A DNA stretch of 8,237 nt from CAZLLV01 sp964560325 (GTDB taxonomy: Bacteria > Acidobacteriota > Thermoanaerobaculia > Multivoradales > DATKCC01), in the NCBI GenBank assembly GCA_964560325.1, contig CAZLLV010000054.1, positions 1 through 8,237 of the forward strand, given 5' to 3'. The notes beneath the pieces are model-generated. The model was not told the origin of the DNA. It did not search any database and saw nothing but the letters and a program-made list of their open reading frames with translations. Made by a program: the position numbers and the translations under genes. Of this stretch, positions 4,905 to 8,237 are shown one piece after another (position 1 is the first letter of the stretch; each line of letters opens with the position of its first letter).

Positions 4905-7900
4905 TCCGGCGAATGCCGCGGCTCCGGCGCGCAGCGATGACCGCGATCGTCGCCCTCGCCGGCATCGCGGTGTCCGGCTGCCGGGCCGCGGAATCGGTCG
5001 CGCCGGCGGCCCCTCTCCGCATCGGGACGATCGAGCGGTCGATCGCCCCGGGCGAGGTCCACCGCTACACGGTCCAACTCCACCGGGCGCGCGCCCTGGC
5101 GCTCGAGCTGGAGCAGGTCGGAATCGACCTCGAGCTGTCGGCCGAGGGCCCGGGCTCCGAGCCGCTCACCATCGACAACCCACGGGTATTCGACCGCCCG
5201 GAGACCCTGGTCTGGGTGGCCCGCCGAAGCGGGCCGGTGACGGTGAGCGTGCGGCCGATCGCTTCCGACGGCCCGGCCGGGAGTTATCGACTGCGAGCGG
5301 AGGCGCCGCGTCCCGCGTCCCGGGAGGACTTCGCGGCTGGGCGGGGGTACCGGTGGTACCAGACGGGAAGGAGAGAGGAGGCGGCGAGCCGGCCGGTACG
5401 AGCGATCGCGGCCTTCAGCCGGGCGGCCACTCTCTTTCGCCAGGCCGGTCGAGATCCGCCGGAGGCCTGGGCCTGGCACAAGGTCGGAAACCTTTCGTTG
5501 GACGCAGTCGACGATCCGGCGCGTGCGGAAGAGGCTTTCGCTCGGGCGGTCGAGCTCGAGCGGCGTGCCGGCGGCGGACCGGCGCTCGCCTCGGCGCTCA
5601 ACAGCCTGGCGCGCGCGACCGCTCATTCGCGTACCGACTACTACCGCGCGGCGTCGTACTACCAGGAGGCCCGCGAGATCCTGGACCGCGAGGGAATCGA
5701 GGGCGGGGACCGGGAGCTGCGGGTGCTGATCGGTGAGGCCACCGCGCAGGCGTGGATCGGCCATGTCCACCTGGCGATCGAGCTCTTTCAGCGGGCGAGG
5801 AAGACCGCCATCGCGCTGAACGACAAGGACGGGGAGTGCCGAGCGCTCTTCGGGCTCTCCCGTACGCTTCGTCGATCCGGCGACTCGCAGGGTGCCCTGG
5901 AGGCAGCCAACGCCTGCCGCGACGCCGCTCGTGCCGTGCTGCCCGCGTGGCACGCGAGCATGCTGGGGGAGCTGGGCGGCATCCAGCTCGATCTCGAACA
6001 TCCACAGTTGGCGCTGAAGCTCCTGCTGGATGCCCGTGCCGTCGACGGTTCCGTAGTGTCGGAGAGCCGGTGGCACCAGGACGTGGGGCGCGCGTACGGC
6101 CGCCTGGGACGCTTGCGAGAAGCCGAGGAAGCCTTCGCGGTGGCGCTGGAGCGCTCGAAATCGGCCGGGGAACGCGAGAAGATCCACCTCGACCGCGCCT
6201 ACGCGATCAACCGGGCCGGAGACCCGGAATCGGCCTTGGAGATCTGCCAGGAGGTCCAGGCACGAGCGTTCGAAGAGAGCGATCCTCTCGCGGTCGCCGG
6301 CTCCCACTACTGCATCGGGCTCACCCTGGAGGCGCTCGGTCGGCCGCTCGAGGCGCTGGAGCACGCCCAGGCGGCGGTCGGGCAGGTGGAGAGCCTCCGG
6401 ACCGGTCTCGTGCAGGATCGCTTGCGATCGCTCTTCCTGGCGAGCAAGCGGGAGTACTACGAGCTGGTGATCCGACTCCTGCTCGACCTCGGCGACGGCG
6501 GCGCTCTCGGGCGCACGGCCGAGTCCTGGTGGGAGCGCTCGTTCGAGGTCGCGGAAGCGAGCAAGGCACGCACGCTCCTCGAGGGCCTGTCCCGGGGCGA
6601 GGCTGAGACCAGCGACGACTTCGAACGGCTCGAGCGGAAGCGGGAGCTGGAAGAGGAGATCGCGGTCCTCGAGCTCGATCTGCTGGCCGGGAGAGCCGGT
6701 GGGGTCGGGGCGCCCGGCCGTGATCCACGGCTGGAGGAGCTCCGGCGCAAGCACCAAGACCTCGATTTCGAGCGCGGCGCTCTACGCGCGGGGCGGCCGG
6801 GCTGGCGGGACGCGAACGCTCTCGATACCGCCCGTGTCGCCGAGATCCGCGAAGTTCTGCTGTCCGACGGCGAAACCGCCATCGTGAGCTACTTCCTGGG
6901 CGCGGAGGAGAGCTACGTCTGGGTGCTGGGCCGGGAGACGATCGCGGTCCGGCGGCTGCCGCCCGGGGGGAAGATCGAGCAGTCGGCCACCCAGATGGCC
7001 GACCGGATGGCGAAGGCGCGGGCGCCCCACGAGCTCGCACAGGCCGAGGCGGACAGTGCAGCGCTGGCCGAGCTCGTCCTGGAACCGATCGCCGACGTGC
7101 TGGCTTCGCTGACCGCCGAACGACTGATCTTCGTGCCGGAGGGAGCCCTCCTCGAGGTCCCGTTCGCCGCTCTACGCATCGGTCGATCCTCCGCCGCCTT
7201 CGACCTCCAGAGCCGCTTCGTCCTGGCGCAGGCGCACTCCGGCTCGACGGCGCTCGCTCTACGTCGCGAGCGCGCCTGGCGTCCGTCGACGAACGGCCGC
7301 GTCGCGGTCCTCGGGGACCCGGTGTTCGGCTGCGACGACTCCCGCCTGACGCGGAGCGTCGCTTGCGCTGCCGTCGCCGAGGCTGCCGCCGACGTTTCAC
7401 CGGGCGGTTCCTGGGCCCTCGATCTGACCGACCTCCCGCGGCTCCGAGCGAGCGGCCGAGAGGCCGAGCGGATCGCCGAGCGGCTGTCGGAGGACGACCC
7501 GCTCCTGCTGCTCGGCTTCGACGCGCGGGTCGATCGGCTCCTGGCGGGCGAGCTGTCGGCGTTCCGGATTCTCCACTTCGCGACGCACGGGTTCTCCAAC
7601 GCGGCCGCCTCCGGCCTCGTCCTTTCCCGGTTCGACGCCGCCGGGCGCGAGATCGACGGGGTCCTCCGCGAGTGGCAGGTCTACGACCTCCGGCTCGCCG
7701 CCGACCTGGTGGTTCTGAGCGCGTGCCGATCCGGCCGTGGCGCCCGCCTCACCGGGGAAGGCGCGGCGAGCCTTTCGCGCGCGTTCCTCTGGGCCGGCGC
7801 CTCGACCGTGGTGGTCAGCCTCTGGAACGTGGACGACGGGGCCACCGCCTTCTTGATGGACAGGTTCTACACCGAGCTGTCGCGTGAGGGCGTGACCCCG

Positions 7901-8002
7901 GCGGTGGCTCTGGGGCTCGCCCAGGGAGCGGTGCGAGCCCGACCGGAGTGGTCGGCTCCCCGCTACTGGGCCGGTTTCGTCGTCCAGGGCGACTGGCGCT
8001 GA
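4901..8002 (+). CDS. TPR-CHAT protein, predicted exported lipoprotein with caspase-like domain
   Basis: A 1033-residue protein starting at GTG 4901, which overlaps the anti-sigma stop (GTGA). Residues 1-27 form a lipoprotein signal: basic MIRRMPRLRR, a hydrophobic stretch, and the lipobox VSGC with Cys27 as the lipidated residue; residue +2 is Arg, so there is no Asp inner-membrane retention signal. Domain order: a beta-rich PPC-like domain (about 37-135; begins IGTIERSIAPGEVHRYTV, ends GSYRLRAEA); helical TPR-type repeats (about 150-560; for example AWHKVGNLSLDAVDDPARAE and HQDVGRAYGRLGRLREAEEA); a charged probable coiled coil (about 565-630); and a C-terminal CHAT domain (about 645-1033). 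The CHAT caspase-fold dyad is present: His896 in LHFATHGFS and Cys942 in VVLSACRSGRG, followed by GEGAASLSRAFLWAGA and SLWNVDD. CHAT domains are cysteine peptidases or inactive relatives; activity here is likely but unproven. No good Shine-Dalgarno sequence precedes the start, consistent with coupled translation; ATG 4913 is an alternative start that keeps the signal peptide. Confidence 0.92.
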   Translation: MIRRMPRLRRAAMTAIVALAGIAVSGCRAAESVAPAAPLRIGTIERSIAPGEVHRYTVQLHRARALALELEQVGIDLELSAEGPGSEPLTIDNPRVFDRPETLVWVARRSGPVTVSVRPIASDGPAGSYRLRAEAPRPASREDFAAGRGYRWYQTGRREEAASRPVRAIAAFSRAATLFRQAGRDPPEAWAWHKVGNLSLDAVDDPARAEEAFARAVELERRAGGGPALASALNSLARATAHSRTDYYRAASYYQEAREILDREGIEGGDRELRVLIGEATAQAWIGHVHLAIELFQRARKTAIALNDKDGECRALFGLSRTLRRSGDSQGALEAANACRDAARAVLPAWHASMLGELGGIQLDLEHPQLALKLLLDARAVDGSVVSESRWHQDVGRAYGRLGRLREAEEAFAVALERSKSAGEREKIHLDRAYAINRAGDPESALEICQEVQARAFEESDPLAVAGSHYCIGLTLEALGRPLEALEHAQAAVGQVESLRTGLVQDRLRSLFLASKREYYELVIRLLLDLGDGGALGRTAESWWERSFEVAEASKARTLLEGLSRGEAETSDDFERLERKRELEEEIAVLELDLLAGRAGGVGAPGRDPRLEELRRKHQDLDFERGALRAGRPGWRDANALDTARVAEIREVLLSDGETAIVSYFLGAEESYVWVLGRETIAVRRLPPGGKIEQSATQMADRMAKARAPHELAQAEADSAALAELVLEPIADVLASLTAERLIFVPEGALLEVPFAALRIGRSSAAFDLQSRFVLAQAHSGSTALALRRERAWRPSTNGRVAVLGDPVFGCDDSRLTRSVACAAVAEAAADVSPGGSWALDLTDLPRLRASGREAERIAERLSEDDPLLLLGFDARVDRLLAGELSAFRILHFATHGFSNAAASGLVLSRFDAAGREIDGVLREWQVYDLRLAADLVVLSACRSGRGARLTGEGAASLSRAFLWAGASTVVVSLWNVDDGATAFLMDRFYTELSREGVTPAVALGLAQGAVRARPEWSAPRYWAGFVVQGDWR

Positions 8003-8008
8003 AGTCGC

Positions 8009-8055
8009 GGCTCCCCTCCCGGTCCCTCCCGACCCCTTCTCTCCACAGCCTCTCC
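8009..8055 (+). terminator. C-rich, G-poor tract after the operon, possible Rho utilisation region
   Basis: Starting six bases after the CHAT stop codon, 28 of 47 bases are C and only 6 are G, with repeated CTCCC/TCCC blocks, a sharp departure from the balanced G and C of the surrounding genes. Such unstructured C-rich, G-poor RNA is what Rho binds. No strong hairpin with a T-run is seen near the stop (only a 4-bp GGTC/GACC stem at 8021-8034). Confidence 0.35.
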
Positions 8056-8080
8056 GCGCGGTGAATCACCCGTCGTCGGA

Positions 8081-8110
8081 ATCGGTGTGTCTACAGAGAC
8101 CGACACCGAT
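8081..8110. repeat. Inverted repeat / stem-loop
   Basis: ATCGGTGT (8081-8088) pairs perfectly with ACACCGAT (8103-8110); inside, GTCT (8089-8092) pairs with AGAC (8097-8100) around the loop ACAG, leaving a two-base bulge. It sits about 80 bases after the operon end and about 70 before the next start codon. No T-run follows, so a regulatory leader or an operator is as likely as a terminator. Confidence 0.5.
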
Positions 8111-8118
8111 GTGAACCC

Positions 8119-8156
8119 GAGACCGGCCCGGTGATGCCTTCGCCGCACCCGGTCTC
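8119..8156. repeat. Second inverted repeat directly ahead of the next gene
   Basis: GAGACCGG (8119-8126) pairs perfectly with CCGGTCTC (8149-8156), enclosing 22 bases that include GGTG/CACC. It ends six bases before the Shine-Dalgarno sequence at 8163-8170. The heptamer GAGACCG also occurs at 8096-8102 inside the previous stem-loop, so the two elements share a sequence. Possible operator half-sites or a structured leader for the downstream gene. Confidence 0.4.
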
Positions 8157-8177
8157 CCGATCGAGAGGAGTGACCCG

Positions 8178-8237
8178 ATGGAGAGCACCAACGGCAGTGC
8201 AGGAGCGTATTCACGACCCGGTGACGAGGTCGAGGTC
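8178..8237 (+). CDS. Start of an unidentified gene, cut by the window edge
   Basis: ATG 8178 follows GAGAGGAG (8163-8170) with a seven-base spacer, the best-placed ribosome binding site on the plus strand here, and the frame stays open for all 20 codons to the window end (begins MESTNGSAGAYSRPGDEVEV). The start is polar, with no signal peptide. Nothing in these 20 residues identifies a family. The two inverted repeats and C-rich tract upstream suggest that it has its own promoter and is not part of the CHAT operon. Confidence 0.6.
   Translation, partial: MESTNGSAGAYSRPGDEVEV

Noticed and set aside
4841..6757. 638-codon open frame on the minus strand opposite the CHAT gene
   Set aside because: Arg/Pro/Gly-rich with no recognisable motif; it is the reverse shadow of a well-supported coding frame in G+C-rich DNA. 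The same applies to the minus-strand frames at 249-1709, 2150-3667 and 6321-7400.
4901..8002. TPR-CHAT (Csx29-like) partner of a CRISPR effector
   Set aside because: No CRISPR repeats or cas genes occur in the window, and the protein has an export signal and an ECF/anti-sigma operon context.

Overview
The window is G+C-rich bacterial chromosomal DNA (roughly 70% G+C by eye) with tightly packed genes, ATGA/GTGA four-base overlaps and GTG starts. I see no insertion sequence, CRISPR array, tRNA or complete rRNA gene. An ECF sigma factor, a zinc-binding membrane anti-sigma factor and a TPR-CHAT protein in one operon, plus the type of amidase and decarboxylase present, resemble arrangements I associate with Acidobacteriota (Thermoanaerobaculia-like genomes). 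That assignment is an inference; Myxococcota or Gemmatimonadota are not excluded.

Layout. (1) Positions 1-1985, + strand: the 3' end of a PLP-dependent aromatic L-amino-acid decarboxylase gene, overlapping by ATGA a complete amidase-signature hydrolase that is strikingly like fatty acid amide hydrolase (FAAH) around its active site. (2) Positions 1986-2340: a 355-base stretch without a conventional gene, rich in inverted repeats. Its minus strand carries a consensus TTGACA, a 14-base perfect Shine-Dalgarno sequence in front of a 12-codon GTG micro-ORF, and a hairpin with a T-rich tail. Read on the plus strand, the same 14 bases are identical to the 3' tail of 16S rRNA. (3) Positions 2341-3423, minus strand: a complete CorA magnesium channel. 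(4) Positions 3424-3516: a short divergent promoter region with a perfect TATAAT toward the sigma gene. (5) Positions 3517-8002, + strand: a three-gene operon (ECF sigma, ZAS anti-sigma, TPR-CHAT lipoprotein) joined by two GTGA overlaps. (6) Positions 8003-8237: a C-rich, G-poor possible Rho-termination tract, two inverted repeats, and the first 20 codons of a new gene behind a strong ribosome binding site.

How the genes may work together. The sigma factor and its membrane-anchored anti-sigma factor form an envelope-signalling pair. The third product has an intact His/Cys caspase-like (CHAT) dyad but begins with a lipoprotein signal peptide, so it probably works outside the cytoplasm, on the same side of the membrane as the anti-sigma factor's C-terminal domain. 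This makes an envelope signalling or proteolysis module the most interesting candidate system here. Separately, the decarboxylase/amidase pair suggests linked metabolism of aromatic amines and their N-acyl amides.
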